A stretch of 61,033 nucleotides of DNA from Nocardia thailandica NBRC 100428 (GCF_000308795.1 NZ_BAGK01000309.1:1-61033), one strand, 5' to 3'; positions 8,468 to 16,606 are shown, numbered from the stretch's first letter. Made by a program: numbers and translations. The notes: generated by a model from the letters alone, not told the origin.

Positions 8468-8492
8468 GTTTCCGTCCCGGGCAGCCGGGTAG
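8468..8492 (+). promoter_or_regulatory. SigB/SigF-type promoter of the anti-sigma gene
   Basis: GTTT (8468-8471), 15 nt, GGGTAG (8487-8492). It reads toward the anti-sigma gene at 8633. Together with the opposite promoter at 8372-8396 it makes the 318-bp divergent region responsive to the same sigma in both directions. Confidence 0.7.
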
Positions 8493-8632
8493 TTCCGGAG
8501 ATGATCGAGAAGCCACAGTTCTCACGGCGGGCCCCGACGCCACGGCGCAGGCGTGGATACTGGGCAGCGGCCCGCGGCGGAATCGCTCGCGCGCGGGCCG
8601 GGCTGTGCGCGTGAACCGGATGGGAGATGGAG

Positions 8633-9061
8633 ATGACGGAGACGCCGCTGAGTTCCATCGCGTCCCGGCAGGCGCGGGTGACCAGGACCGCCGTCGAGGT
8701 ACCCGCCGAGGTCGGCCAGCTGCTGACCCTGCGCGCGCTGGCGGACACGGTGTCGATGATCGCCGGGCTGTCGCTCGACGAGACCACCGACATCCGCGTC
8801 AGCATCGACGAGGTGGCGACCTGCCTGAGCAGGCAGTCGCTGCCCGAGACGATGCTGCGCTGCGCCTTCGACACCGATCGCGAGCAGGTCGTGGTGCGGA
8901 TCACGGCGGTGACGGTCGTGGAGCACCCCATCGACGAGTCCGGACTGTCCTGGCAGCTCCTCGTCGCGACCAGCGACCGCATCGAACGACGCGTGCGCCC
9001 CGCCGCCGACGGGTACGAGGTGGAGGTGACACTGACCCACCACCGCCGCCACCGGGGATGA
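8633..9061 (+). CDS. UsfX/RsbW-like anti-sigma factor
   Basis: The 142-residue protein resembles the UsfX-type anti-sigma proteins next to actinobacterial sigF genes: an N-terminal beta segment, then DIRVSIDEVATCLSRQSL in the place of the GHKL N-box, and a closing SGLSWQLLVATSDRIERRV helix. The N-box lacks the usual Asn, so ATP binding may be weak or lost, as in other UsfX-like proteins. It should bind the divergent sigma factor. An in-frame ATG at 8627 is possible, but 8633 sits better behind GGGAG. Confidence 0.75.
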   Translation: MTETPLSSIASRQARVTRTAVEVPAEVGQLLTLRALADTVSMIAGLSLDETTDIRVSIDEVATCLSRQSLPETMLRCAFDTDREQVVVRITAVTVVEHPIDESGLSWQLLVATSDRIERRVRPAADGYEVEVTLTHHRRHRG

Positions 9062-9370
9062 CCCGGCGGCCGCGCGGCGGGTGAACCGCTGGGCCCCAAC
9101 GCTTCCGCCTCACCGCCCCCTCCGGCGATACCACGGCGCCGCGGCCGGGCGCGGTCAGGTGAGCCGGACCGGCGCGCGAAGCCATCGGTTAGGCTTTCGC
9201 TACCTCTCGGTCCAGCAACCGGCCGACGGTGTCAGTTCGTGCTGTGGCGCGCGTGATCGGAGGCGTTGTGAACACCGTGGGATTTGTGCTGTGCGTCGGA
9301 CGCACGGCGGAACGCCCCTGTCGGCAGTCCGTGGGGGCCCAACCGGTGCGCCGTGACACGGAGTGACGTG
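9062..9370. other. Intergenic region before the phosphatase gene
   Basis: This 309-bp stretch has no convincing gene. It holds a possible housekeeping -10 (TAGGCT, 9192-9197) and no GTTT-N15-GGGTA element. The phosphatase, kinase and receiver genes downstream form one translationally coupled unit, so their promoter should lie here. Confidence 0.4.
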
Positions 9371-10591
9371 GTGAACGCCGATCTCTTCGCCCTCGAGACA
9401 TCCCTGCGGCAGGGACCACAGGCCCGCATCCTGCTCGTCGAGGACGACCCCGGCGACGCGCTGCTGGTCGAGGAGATGGTCACCGACCTGGCCGGCGGAC
9501 TCCGGCTGGACTGGGTACGCACCCTGGCCGAGGCGGGCGAGCGGCTGCGTGCCGAGGTGCCCGACTGCGTCCTGCTCGACCTGCACCTGCCGGACGCGCA
9601 CGGCCTGGAGGCCCTCGCACGCCTGCACCAGATCGACGACCGGGTCGCGGTCGTCGTCATGACCGGACTCGACCAGGAGCAGACCGGCCTGGCGGCGCTG
9701 GCGGCGGGCGCGCAGGACTACCTGGTCAAGGGCCGCGTGGAGCCGGAGCTGTTCGGGCGCGCGGTCCGCTATGCCATCCAGCGCAAGCAGACCGAGCGCA
9801 CCAGCGCCGCCCTGCAGGCCAGCCAGATGCGGGCACAGGAGAACGCGCGCCTGGAGCGGGGGCTGCTGCCGACGCCGCTGCTCGGCGCGCACCCGGCGGT
9901 CGAGGTGATCTCCCGGTACCGGCCCGGGCGCGACCACTCGCTGCTCGGCGGCGACTTCTACGACGTGGTCCAGGACCCGGACGGCATCGTGCACGTCGTC
10001 ATCGGCGACGTCTCCGGGCACGGGCCCGACGCGGCCGCGACCGGGGTCGCCCTGCGGCTGGCGTGGCGCACGCTGGTCCTCAGCGGTGTCACCGGCGCGC
10101 GGCAGCTCGAACTGCTCGAGGAGGTCCTCGTCGCCGAGCGCGGTGACGAGCAGACCTTCGCCACCGCGACCGGTCTCCGGTTCGACCCGGCGACCCGCCG
10201 GGTCGGCATCCGCCGCGCCGGACATCCCGGCATGCTGCGCCGCGACCGGGACGGGCTCGGCTGGGTCGAGGTGCCCGGCGGCCCGGCCCTCGGGTTCGTC
10301 CCCGGCCTCGGCCGCTGGCCCGCGCACGACCTGACGCTCCCGGCGGACGCCGGCCTGATGCTGTTCACCGACGGCCTGTTCGAGGGCCGGGTCGGGCAGG
10401 GCTCCGAGCGGCTCGGCGAGGACGGCCTGCTCGCGGTGGCGAACACGCTGTCCGCCGAGCATCCCGAGGACTTCGTCGACGCGCTCATCGCGCGCGTGGA
10501 GGAATCGGCCGCCGACGCGGGCGGCCTGGACGACGACGTGGCCATCCTGTACGTGCGGTGGTCCGAGGAGCAGAGGCGGAATCCGCAGTGA
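9371..10591 (+). CDS. Response regulator fused to PP2C/SpoIIE phosphatase
   Basis: The 406-residue protein has an N-terminal receiver domain with the acidic pair in LLVEDDPGDA and the phospho-acceptor Asp near residue 70 (DCVLLDLHLPDAHG). A linker and a PP2C-type SpoIIE domain follow, with GGDFYDVV, VVIGDVSGHGPDAA, LMLFTDGLFE and LDDDVAIL metal-binding motifs. It is the RsbU/RsbP analogue: it should dephosphorylate the STAS antagonist when its receiver is phosphorylated. GTG at 9371 follows GGAG by 7 nt. Its stop overlaps the kinase start (GTGA), so the kinase is the likely phospho-donor. Confidence 0.92.
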   Translation: MNADLFALETSLRQGPQARILLVEDDPGDALLVEEMVTDLAGGLRLDWVRTLAEAGERLRAEVPDCVLLDLHLPDAHGLEALARLHQIDDRVAVVVMTGLDQEQTGLAALAAGAQDYLVKGRVEPELFGRAVRYAIQRKQTERTSAALQASQMRAQENARLERGLLPTPLLGAHPAVEVISRYRPGRDHSLLGGDFYDVVQDPDGIVHVVIGDVSGHGPDAAATGVALRLAWRTLVLSGVTGARQLELLEEVLVAERGDEQTFATATGLRFDPATRRVGIRRAGHPGMLRRDRDGLGWVEVPGGPALGFVPGLGRWPAHDLTLPADAGLMLFTDGLFEGRVGQGSERLGEDGLLAVANTLSAEHPEDFVDALIARVEESAADAGGLDDDVAILYVRWSEEQRRNPQ

Positions 10592-12216
10592 GGCAACGTG
10601 TCCGTACCACGTCACGGGCGGTGAACCGTACGGCGGGCCTGACCGCCCAGGGCTGGTTCCAGCTCGTGCTGGTGTTCATGGTCCTCGCGGTCGCCGCCGG
10701 CGCCGCGGTGGGGGCCAAGGTCATCACCGACACCACGCGGGTGACCGACCGTCTGTTGGAACAGACGCTGCCCGCCTCCGCCGAGGCGTTCCGCCTGCAG
10801 GGCGCGCTGATCAACCAGGAGACCGGCATCCGCGGCTACGCGGCCACCGGCGACTCCCAGTTCCTCGAGCCGTTCGACATCGGGCGCCGCGAGGAGATGG
10901 GCGCGCTCGTCCGGCTGCGCGAGCTGCTGGCCGGACGCCCCGACCTGCTCGCCGACGCCGAAGCGATCGACGCGGCAGCCGAGCGGTGGCGCACCGAATA
11001 CACCGAACCGCTCTCGGCGGCGATCTCCGCCTCCGGTGGCCCGTCCACCGACACCGCGAGCGCGGTGCGCGGCAAGACGCTGTTCGACGGGCTGCGCGAT
11101 CAGTTCACCGTCCAGAACGAGCACCTGGTCGCCGCCATCGCCCGCGACAACGACGAACTGGCCGCCTCCCGCGCCACCCGCGACACCGCGCTGGCCGGCA
11201 TCGTGCTGGCCTTCCTGCTGACCGGTGTGCTGCTGATCTTCCTGGTCCGGCGGCTGATCGTGCGGCCGCTGAGCTACCTGACCGAGTCGTCCCAGGAGGT
11301 CGCCGCCGGGAACTTCGCCCTGCACATCCGCACCGTCGGGCCCTCCGACATCGCCTCGGTGTGTGAGGCCGTGGAGGACATGCGCCACCAGATCGTCACC
11401 GAACTCGACTCCTCGCGCACCCAGGAAGCGCTGCTGCACCAGCAGAAGCAGGACCTGGCCGCGCAGGCCGAGGAACTGCGCCGTTCCAACGCCGAGCTCG
11501 AACAGTTCGCCTACGTGGCCTCCCACGATCTGCAGGAGCCGCTGCGCAAGGTCGCCTCGTTCTGCCAGCTGCTGGACAAGCGCTACGGCGACAAGCTCGA
11601 CGAGCGCGGCAAGCAGTACATCGACTTCGCCGTCGACGGGGCCAAACGCATGCAGGTCCTGATCAACGACCTGCTCACCTTCTCCCGGGTCGGGCGGATG
11701 ACCGACGGCGCCGAACGGGTCGCCCTCGCAGGCACCCTGGACGCGGCACTGTCGGCCCTCGCCGCGAGCATCGAGGAAACCGGCGCGGTGATCCGGCGCC
11801 CGGCGTGGCTGCCCGAACTGGTCGGCGAGCAGACGCTGCTGATCATGCTGTGGCAGAACATCCTCGGCAACGCCGTCAAGTTCCGCAAGCCCGAGACGCC
11901 GCCCGTCATCGAGATCACCTGTGCGCCCGACGACGCCGACGCGGGGGAGTGGGAGTTCACGGTGACCGACAACGGCATCGGCGTCGAACCGGAGTTCGCG
12001 GAGAAGGTGTTCGTCATCTTCCAGCGCCTGCACTCGCGCGACACCTACGGGGGCACGGGCATCGGGCTGGCGGTGTGCAAGAAGATCGTGGAGTTCCACG
12101 GCGGACGGATCTGGATCGATACCGAGTACCGCGACGGAACGCGCCTGTGCTTCACTCTGCGGTCCGGCGTCGACGCCGTGCCCGCGCCCCTCGACGAGAA
12201 AGAGGTCACTTCGTGA
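10588..12216 (+). CDS. CHASE3-HAMP sensor histidine kinase
   Basis: The 542-residue protein has a first membrane helix (about 22-43), a CHASE3-type extracellular helical domain (about 48-200, with NQETGIRGYAATGD), a second helix (about 201-220), HAMP, a coiled coil, the H-box ASHDLQEPLR (His about 313) and a HATPase domain with NILGNAVKF, DNGIGV and GGTGIGLAVC. This architecture is common in bacteriophytochrome-like kinases that pair with Rcp1-type receivers. GTG at 10588 overlaps the phosphatase stop and the gene's own stop overlaps the next receiver start, so the three are co-translated. Confidence 0.93.
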   Translation: MRQRVRTTSRAVNRTAGLTAQGWFQLVLVFMVLAVAAGAAVGAKVITDTTRVTDRLLEQTLPASAEAFRLQGALINQETGIRGYAATGDSQFLEPFDIGRREEMGALVRLRELLAGRPDLLADAEAIDAAAERWRTEYTEPLSAAISASGGPSTDTASAVRGKTLFDGLRDQFTVQNEHLVAAIARDNDELAASRATRDTALAGIVLAFLLTGVLLIFLVRRLIVRPLSYLTESSQEVAAGNFALHIRTVGPSDIASVCEAVEDMRHQIVTELDSSRTQEALLHQQKQDLAAQAEELRRSNAELEQFAYVASHDLQEPLRKVASFCQLLDKRYGDKLDERGKQYIDFAVDGAKRMQVLINDLLTFSRVGRMTDGAERVALAGTLDAALSALAASIEETGAVIRRPAWLPELVGEQTLLIMLWQNILGNAVKFRKPETPPVIEITCAPDDADAGEWEFTVTDNGIGVEPEFAEKVFVIFQRLHSRDTYGGTGIGLAVCKKIVEFHGGRIWIDTEYRDGTRLCFTLRSGVDAVPAPLDEKEVTS

Positions 12217-12656
12217 CGGATCCCGGCCAGCCCATCGACATCCTCCTCGTCGAGGACGACCCCGGCGACGAGCTGATGACGCGCGAGGCGTTCGAGGACA
12301 ACAAGATCGGCAACACCCTGCACGTGGTGCGCGACGGGCAGGAGGCCCTCGACTTCCTCTACCGCGCGGGCGAGTACGCCCAGGCGCCGCGCCCCGACCT
12401 GATCCTGCTGGACCTGAACCTGCCGAAGTACGACGGCAGGCAGGTGCTGGAGAAGATCAAGGCCGACCCGGATCTCTCGCTCATCCCGGTGGTGGTGCTG
12501 ACCACCTCCGCGGCGGAGGAGGACATCCTGCGCAGCTACAAACTGCACGCCAACGCCTACGTCACCAAACCGGTCGACCTGGATCAGTTCATCGCCGCGA
12601 TCCGCCAGATCGACGAGTTCTTCGTGCAGGTGGTGCGGCTGCCGCGCATCCGCTGA
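12213..12656 (+). CDS. Rcp1-like single-domain response regulator
   Basis: This 147-residue stand-alone receiver has the acidic pair in LLVEDDPGDE, the phospho-acceptor Asp near residue 67 (PDLILLDLNLPKYDG), a conserved VVLTTSAAEED and the Lys of NAYVTKPVDL. The insert DFLYRAGEYAQAP is typical of the Rcp1 family. With no output domain, it probably acts as a phosphate shuttle or sink between the kinase and the phosphatase receiver. GTG at 12213 overlaps the kinase stop. Its TGA abuts the convergent anti-sigma stop. Confidence 0.92.
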   Translation: MTDPGQPIDILLVEDDPGDELMTREAFEDNKIGNTLHVVRDGQEALDFLYRAGEYAQAPRPDLILLDLNLPKYDGRQVLEKIKADPDLSLIPVVVLTTSAAEEDILRSYKLHANAYVTKPVDLDQFIAAIRQIDEFFVQVVRLPRIR

Positions 12657-13073
12657 TCAGCGGCGCGCGAGCAGCATCTCGACCACCGTGCCGGAGTCGG
12701 AGGACGCGACACGGAACCGGGTGCTGAGCGCGCGCATGATGTCCATGCCGCGCCCGCGCAGGGAATCGGCGTCGTGGTCGGGCGGTTTCCAGGAGCCGCG
12801 GTCGGCCACGGTGACGCGGATGTGCTCGCCGTCGACCTCGGCGGCCACCGCCACGGTGCCGCCGTCTTCGCGGTGGCCGTGCTCCACGGCGTTGGTACAC
12901 GCCTCCGCGACCGCGAGGACGATGTCGAAGGCCGCGGCGTCCTCGACCGGGATGTCGGCGAGCCACTGCTGCAGGGCGCGGCGAACCCGGGACAGATAGC
13001 GTGCCTCGGCGGGAAAGTCCACGTGAAAGGGCTTCAGTGTGGTCTCCTGTCGAGGCGGGTGCGTCGTCGACAC
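12657..13073 (-). CDS. RsbW-type anti-sigma factor / serine kinase
   Basis: The 138-residue protein is a GHKL ATPase with an intact N-box (VAEACTNAVEHGH), G1 (VTVADRGSW) and G2 (LRGRGMDIM). RsbW proteins hold a sigma factor and phosphorylate a STAS antagonist. The likely partners are the sigma factor at 7502 and the STAS protein encoded divergently at 13297. GTG at 13073 follows GGGAGG by 6 nt. In contrast to the UsfX-like protein at 8633, the ATP site looks complete. Confidence 0.9.
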   Translation of the reverse strand: MSTTHPPRQETTLKPFHVDFPAEARYLSRVRRALQQWLADIPVEDAAAFDIVLAVAEACTNAVEHGHREDGGTVAVAAEVDGEHIRVTVADRGSWKPPDHDADSLRGRGMDIMRALSTRFRVASSDSGTVVEMLLARR

Positions 13074-13211
13074 CTGATGCCTCCCTCTCGGTCTCGCCTA
13101 CAGCGATACCCGGCTGATCGACATCTATGTCGAACTCGAGCTCGAGTGTGACACGCACCGCTCGTGATCCGAGTCCTGGTGCAGAATACCGCGCCCGTGC
13201 GGTCGACGGCC

Positions 13212-13236
13212 GTTTGCGGTCGGTGGGATGGGGTAG
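13212..13236 (+). promoter_or_regulatory. SigB/SigF-type promoter of the STAS gene
   Basis: GTTT (13212-13215), 15 nt, GGGTAG (13231-13236), the same spacing and -10 as the promoter at 8468-8492. It lies 60 bp before the STAS antagonist gene and places it in the stress-sigma regulon. Confidence 0.7.
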
Positions 13237-13296
13237 GTTGTCTGCGATCGATGCAATCTTCGCCGCGCCGGCGAAGCCAGTGGCAAGAGGTGGACA

Positions 13297-13683
13297 GTGA
13301 CCGACGGTGACCAGGAGTTCGTGATGGCCGCAGCAGAAGTGTCCCGTGACCTCGACATCCAGGTCAGGGCCCACGAGGGGTTCGAGATCCTCACGGTACG
13401 CGGCGAGGTGGACATGGCCTCGGCCCCGCAGTTGCAGGCGGCCCTGCAGGACGCCCGCTCCCGCGGCAAGACCCTCGTGGTCGACATGACCCACGTCGGT
13501 TTCCTCGGTTCCGCCGGCCTCAGCGCTCTGCTCGTGGTCTCCAAGGGCGCCCCCGACCAGCTGCGCGTGGTCGCCTCCCGCGAGGTCGCCCGGCCGATCG
13601 AGCTGACCGGGCTGGACAAGCTGCTGTCGGTCTACGCGACGCTCGAGGCGGCCGTGGCCGCACCGGACACCACCGCCGTCTGA
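13297..13683 (+). CDS. STAS-domain anti-sigma factor antagonist (RsbV-like)
   Basis: The 128-residue protein is a STAS domain with the strand ILTVRGEVDMASAPQL and the phosphorylation loop VVDMTHVGFLGSAGL, in which Ser72 is the expected target of an RsbW kinase and of the PP2C phosphatase. Unphosphorylated antagonist releases the sigma factor. GTG at 13297 has a good site (GAGGTGG). It is transcribed away from the RsbW-type gene and has its own SigF-like promoter. Confidence 0.92.
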   Translation: MTDGDQEFVMAAAEVSRDLDIQVRAHEGFEILTVRGEVDMASAPQLQAALQDARSRGKTLVVDMTHVGFLGSAGLSALLVVSKGAPDQLRVVASREVARPIELTGLDKLLSVYATLEAAVAAPDTTAV

Positions 13684-13738
13684 GCACCCGCTCCCGGCCC
13701 CGGCTCGAAGACGATGGGCCGGTTCGGCGGTGATTTCG

Positions 13739-13764
13739 GACCGATCGTTCTGACCGATCGTTCT
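13739..13764. repeat. Tandem 13-bp repeat
   Basis: GACCGATCGTTCT occurs twice with no gap (13739-13751 and 13752-13764), followed by a further GAC. It lies between the convergent STAS and TetR stops. The unit shares GACCGATCG with the palindrome in the TetR promoter at 14389, so it may be a second binding site for that TetR protein. Confidence 0.6.
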
Positions 13765-13780
13765 GACGAAGAGTGCTCCG

Positions 13781-14362
13781 TCAGCCCAGGATGGACCGCG
13801 CGATCCGGCTCGCGTCGCGCAGCCGGTCGGCGGCGTCGGGCGCGCGTTCGAGCACCCAGACGCCCTGCAGGAACACGAGCAGGAACCGCGCCAGCGCCCG
13901 TGGGTCGGCGTCCGCGGCGAGCTCGCCCTGGGCGCGGGCGCGGGTGAGTGCCGAGTGCAGGGCCGACTCGGTACGCGCCCAGCTCGATTCGACGACCCGG
14001 GCGACCTCGGGATCGCCCGCGGCCAGCTCCACCGCGGCATTGGTGACCAGGCAGCCCAGATAGCGGTTCTCCGTGCAGGATTCGGTCACGAACAGCTCGA
14101 TCAGCCCATGGACCAGCGGCAGCGCCGGACCGGTGCCGGAGAGCTGGGCGGTGATCCGTAGATCGACGATCTCCACGTGGCGCCGCAGCGCCTTCATGAA
14201 CAGGTCGTGCTTGGGTCCGTACGTCGAATAGATGCAGGCCCGCGCGATGCCGAGATGGTCGACCAGGTCCGCGATCGAGGTCGCCTCGTAGCCCTGGCGC
14301 CAGAACAGATCCAGCGCGCGACCCAGCACCTCGTCGGGGTCGAATTCCTTGGTACGCGCCAT
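13781..14362 (-). CDS. TetR/AcrR-family regulator
   Basis: The 193-residue protein has an AcrR-type helix-turn-helix (ALDLFWRQGYEATSIADLVD, then IYSTYGPKHDLFMKAL) and a C-terminal ligand domain with the LGCLVTNAAVEL signature of a large TetR subgroup. ATG at 14362 lies 88 bp from a divergent small secreted-protein gene. A GACCGATCGGTC palindrome lies in that gap. The ligand is unknown. Confidence 0.92.
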   Translation of the reverse strand: MARTKEFDPDEVLGRALDLFWRQGYEATSIADLVDHLGIARACIYSTYGPKHDLFMKALRRHVEIVDLRITAQLSGTGPALPLVHGLIELFVTESCTENRYLGCLVTNAAVELAAGDPEVARVVESSWARTESALHSALTRARAQGELAADADPRALARFLLVFLQGVWVLERAPDAADRLRDASRIARSILG

Positions 14363-14388
14363 GTTCGGAGCATAGCAACCGCTATTGC

Positions 14389-14400
14389 GACCGATCGGTC
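14389..14400. promoter_or_regulatory. TetR-type operator palindrome
   Basis: GACCGATCGGTC is a perfect 12-bp palindrome located 26 bp from the TetR start and 50 bp from the divergent secreted-protein start. It is a plausible operator for both genes, inferred from symmetry and position. Confidence 0.55.
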
Positions 14401-14450
14401 AAATATGGAACACTGCGGGGCGCTCCACACAATCGAACAAAGGACCTCTC

Positions 14451-14672
14451 ATGTCGTTCAGCAAGTCGCTCGGCGCCTGCGCCGCGGCAGTGGCCTTCGG
14501 TGCCCTGCTCGGCGCGGGCCCCGCGGCGGCCGCCGCCGTCGAGCCCGCCCCGGTGGTCGCCCCCGGTGAGCCCGCGCCCGGCGGGACGTCGACGGGCAGC
14601 GCCGTCACCGACGCCTTCGCCGCGCTGGTGCGCACGATGCAGTGCGGCTCGGCCGCGCAGTGCCCGTACTGA
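14451..14672 (+). CDS. Small secreted protein
   Basis: The 73-residue product has a signal peptide (MSFSKSLGACAAAVAFGALL, then GAGPAAAAA) and leaves a short Pro/Ala-rich mature peptide that ends with two cysteines (MQCGSAAQCPY). The start follows an AAGGA site. The gene has its own terminator hairpin and is divergent from a TetR gene, so it is probably a regulated single-gene unit. The function is unknown. Confidence 0.75.
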   Translation: MSFSKSLGACAAAVAFGALLGAGPAAAAAVEPAPVVAPGEPAPGGTSTGSAVTDAFAALVRTMQCGSAAQCPY

Positions 14673-14691
14673 TCCGCACCGCGTGACGAAC

Positions 14692-14722
14692 GGCCGGGGA
14701 CACCGCCACGGAGTCCCCGGCC
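14692..14722 (+). terminator. Hairpin terminator
   Basis: GGCCGGGGAC and GTCCCCGGCC form a perfect 10-bp stem with an 11-nt loop, 19 bp after the secreted-protein stop and before the TPP riboswitch. This separates the two transcription units. Confidence 0.7.
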
Positions 14723-14802
14723 GGTCCGCGTCCGCGACCGGGGGCACGGCAGCGGGTACGTACTCCGCGCGCCGGTGGTCGCTGCTACGGTCGAACGAGT
14801 AT

Positions 14803-14881
14803 CCGACACGGGGTGCCCCGCGACCGCGGGGCTGAGAACACACCCGCCGAACCTGTCCAGGTAATGCTGACGAAGGGATGT
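14803..14881 (+). promoter_or_regulatory. TPP riboswitch (THI element)
   Basis: The stretch contains the conserved THI-box elements in order: GGGGTGCC, a variable stem, GGGGCTGAGAAC (CTGAGA at 14832-14837), CACCCG, GAACCTG, and a final TGACGAAGGGA. It senses thiamine pyrophosphate. The 3' part holds the AAGGGA ribosome binding site of the next gene, so control is probably at translation initiation. Confidence 0.95.
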
Positions 14882-14888
14882 CACGGCG

Positions 14889-15590
14889 TTGCGCGCCCAC
14901 ACGAACACCGAGCGATTCACCGACCACCTGTGGTCGCAGACCAAGGCCCTGCGCGCCGCGATCGACGACCTGGAATTCCTGCGGCTCCTCGGCGAGGGCA
15001 CGCTGCCCCTCGACGCGTTCCGCACCTACATCGAACAGGACTCGTTGTACCTCACGGGCTACGCGAAGGCGCTGGCCCTGCTCGCCGCCAAGTCCCCGGA
15101 CCCGGCGACCGCCGCGTTCTGGGCGACCTCGTCCGCCTCGGCGGCCGCCGTCGAATCGGCCATGCACGACGAGCTGCTCACCGGCGGCGCGCTGCCCCCG
15201 CGGCAGGGTGAACCCGAGCACTCGCCGACCTGCCTGGCCTACGTCTCCTACCTGGTCGCCACCGCCGCGACCGAGCCCTACGCCGTCGCCGCCGCGGCGG
15301 CCCTGCCGTGCTTCTGGATCTACGCCGAGGTCGGGCGCGACCTCGCCCGCCGGGCCGCCTCGGTGATCGCCGCCGACCCGACCCATCCCTACGCCCGGTG
15401 GGTCACCACCTACGGCGCCGAGGAGTTCCAGAACTCCTCGGACACCGCCCGCGCGCTGGTCGACGCCGCCGCCGAGTCGGCGGACGAGCGCGACCGCGCG
15501 GCGATGGAGCAGGCGTTCACCCTCGCCTGCCGCTATGAGCTGCTGTTCTGGGACACCGTCCTGCGCCCCCAGCCCTGGCCCGCCGCGTGA
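14889..15590 (+). CDS. tenA: TenA-family thiaminase / aminopyrimidine aminohydrolase
   Basis: The 233-residue protein is an all-helical TenA-like enzyme: TFRTYIEQDSLYLTGYAKAL-type helix (here FRTYIEQDSLYL), a middle YVSYLVATAA helix and the late CFWIYAEVG motif. TenA enzymes recover the pyrimidine part of thiamine from degraded or base-modified forms. TTG at 14889 is the only in-frame start near the ribosome binding site. The riboswitch directly upstream and the transporter genes overlapping downstream support a thiamine salvage operon. Confidence 0.92.
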   Translation: MRAHTNTERFTDHLWSQTKALRAAIDDLEFLRLLGEGTLPLDAFRTYIEQDSLYLTGYAKALALLAAKSPDPATAAFWATSSASAAAVESAMHDELLTGGALPPRQGEPEHSPTCLAYVSYLVATAATEPYAVAAAAALPCFWIYAEVGRDLARRAASVIAADPTHPYARWVTTYGAEEFQNSSDTARALVDAAAESADERDRAAMEQAFTLACRYELLFWDTVLRPQPWPAA

Positions 15591-16606
15591 ACGGGCCGCT
15601 GCGCCGCGCGCTCGCGGTCCTCGTCGCCCTCGTCGCCGGCCTGTCGGCGGTCACGGCCTGCGCTTCCGACGACTCCGGCGACACGATCCGGTTCGCCCTG
15701 GACTGGACGCCCAACACCAACCACACCGGCCTCTACGTCGCCCTGCAGCGCGGCTACTTCGCCGATGCCGGTCTCGACGTGCGGATCCTGCCGTACAACA
15801 ACACCTCCGTCGACACCGTGATCGACGCGGGCAACGCGGAATTCGGCATCAGCACCCACAACTCGGCCACCTTCGCCCGCGCCTCGGGCGCCCGGGTCCG
15901 CTCGGTGCTCGCGCCCCTGCAGCACTGGGCGACCGGCATCGGGGTGCGCGCCGACCGGGCCGACCTGGCGAGCCCGAAGAACCTGGACGGCAGAACCTAC
16001 GCGGGATTCGGCGACCCGGGGGAGCGCGAGACCCTGCAGCAGGTCATCCGCAACGACGGCGGCAAGGGCGAGTTCACCTCCGTGACGCTCGGCTCGTCCG
16101 CCTACGAGGCCGTCTATTCGGGCAAGGCGGACTTCACCGTCTCCTACCTCGCCTGGGAGGGCATCGAGGCCGAACACCACGGCACGCCCATGCGCTACTT
16201 CCGCTACACCGACTTCGGGTTCCCGGACTCCTACGCCATCGTGGTCGACGGCAACGAGAGCTGGCTGGCCGCCAACCCGGATCGGGCGCGGAAGTTCGTC
16301 CAGGCCCTGCAGCGCGGCTACCAGTTCGCCGCCGACGACCCCGACGCGGCCGCCCGCGACCTCCTCGACGCCAATCCCGGCGCCTTCACCGACGAGGGGC
16401 TGGTCTTCCAGAGCCAGCGCATGCTGGCCGCCGAATTCATGAAGGACGCCGCGGGCCGGGTGGGCGGGCAGACCGCCCAGCAGTGGGCCGCCAACTCCGG
16501 ATTCCTCTATCGGGGCGGCCTGCTGAACGGGCCCGACGGCAAGCCGCTGACCACCGAACCCGACTGGTCGACCTACTTCACCAATGAATACCTCGCCGCC
16601 CCCTGA
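15587..16606 (+). CDS. ABC transporter substrate-binding lipoprotein, NMT1/THI5-like (ThiY type)
   Basis: The 339-residue protein has a lipoprotein signal with lipobox LSAVTAC and an NMT1/THI5-like binding domain (IRFALDWTPNTNHTGLYVAL, typical of pyrimidine-precursor binders). It probably delivers N-formyl-4-amino-5-aminomethyl-2-methylpyrimidine or a related pyrimidine to the permease. GTG at 15587 overlaps the TenA stop. The TPP riboswitch and the TenA neighbour support the substrate class, but direct proof is absent. Confidence 0.93.
   Translation: MNGPLRRALAVLVALVAGLSAVTACASDDSGDTIRFALDWTPNTNHTGLYVALQRGYFADAGLDVRILPYNNTSVDTVIDAGNAEFGISTHNSATFARASGARVRSVLAPLQHWATGIGVRADRADLASPKNLDGRTYAGFGDPGERETLQQVIRNDGGKGEFTSVTLGSSAYEAVYSGKADFTVSYLAWEGIEAEHHGTPMRYFRYTDFGFPDSYAIVVDGNESWLAANPDRARKFVQALQRGYQFAADDPDAAARDLLDANPGAFTDEGLVFQSQRMLAAEFMKDAAGRVGGQTAQQWAANSGFLYRGGLLNGPDGKPLTTEPDWSTYFTNEYLAAP

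Noticed and set aside
13100..13140. GGGTAT on the minus strand before the RsbW-type gene as a SigF promoter
   Set aside because: No GTTT or close variant lies 15-17 nt upstream of it.
14745..14765. GGGTAC before the TPP riboswitch as a SigF promoter
   Set aside because: No -35 match is present.
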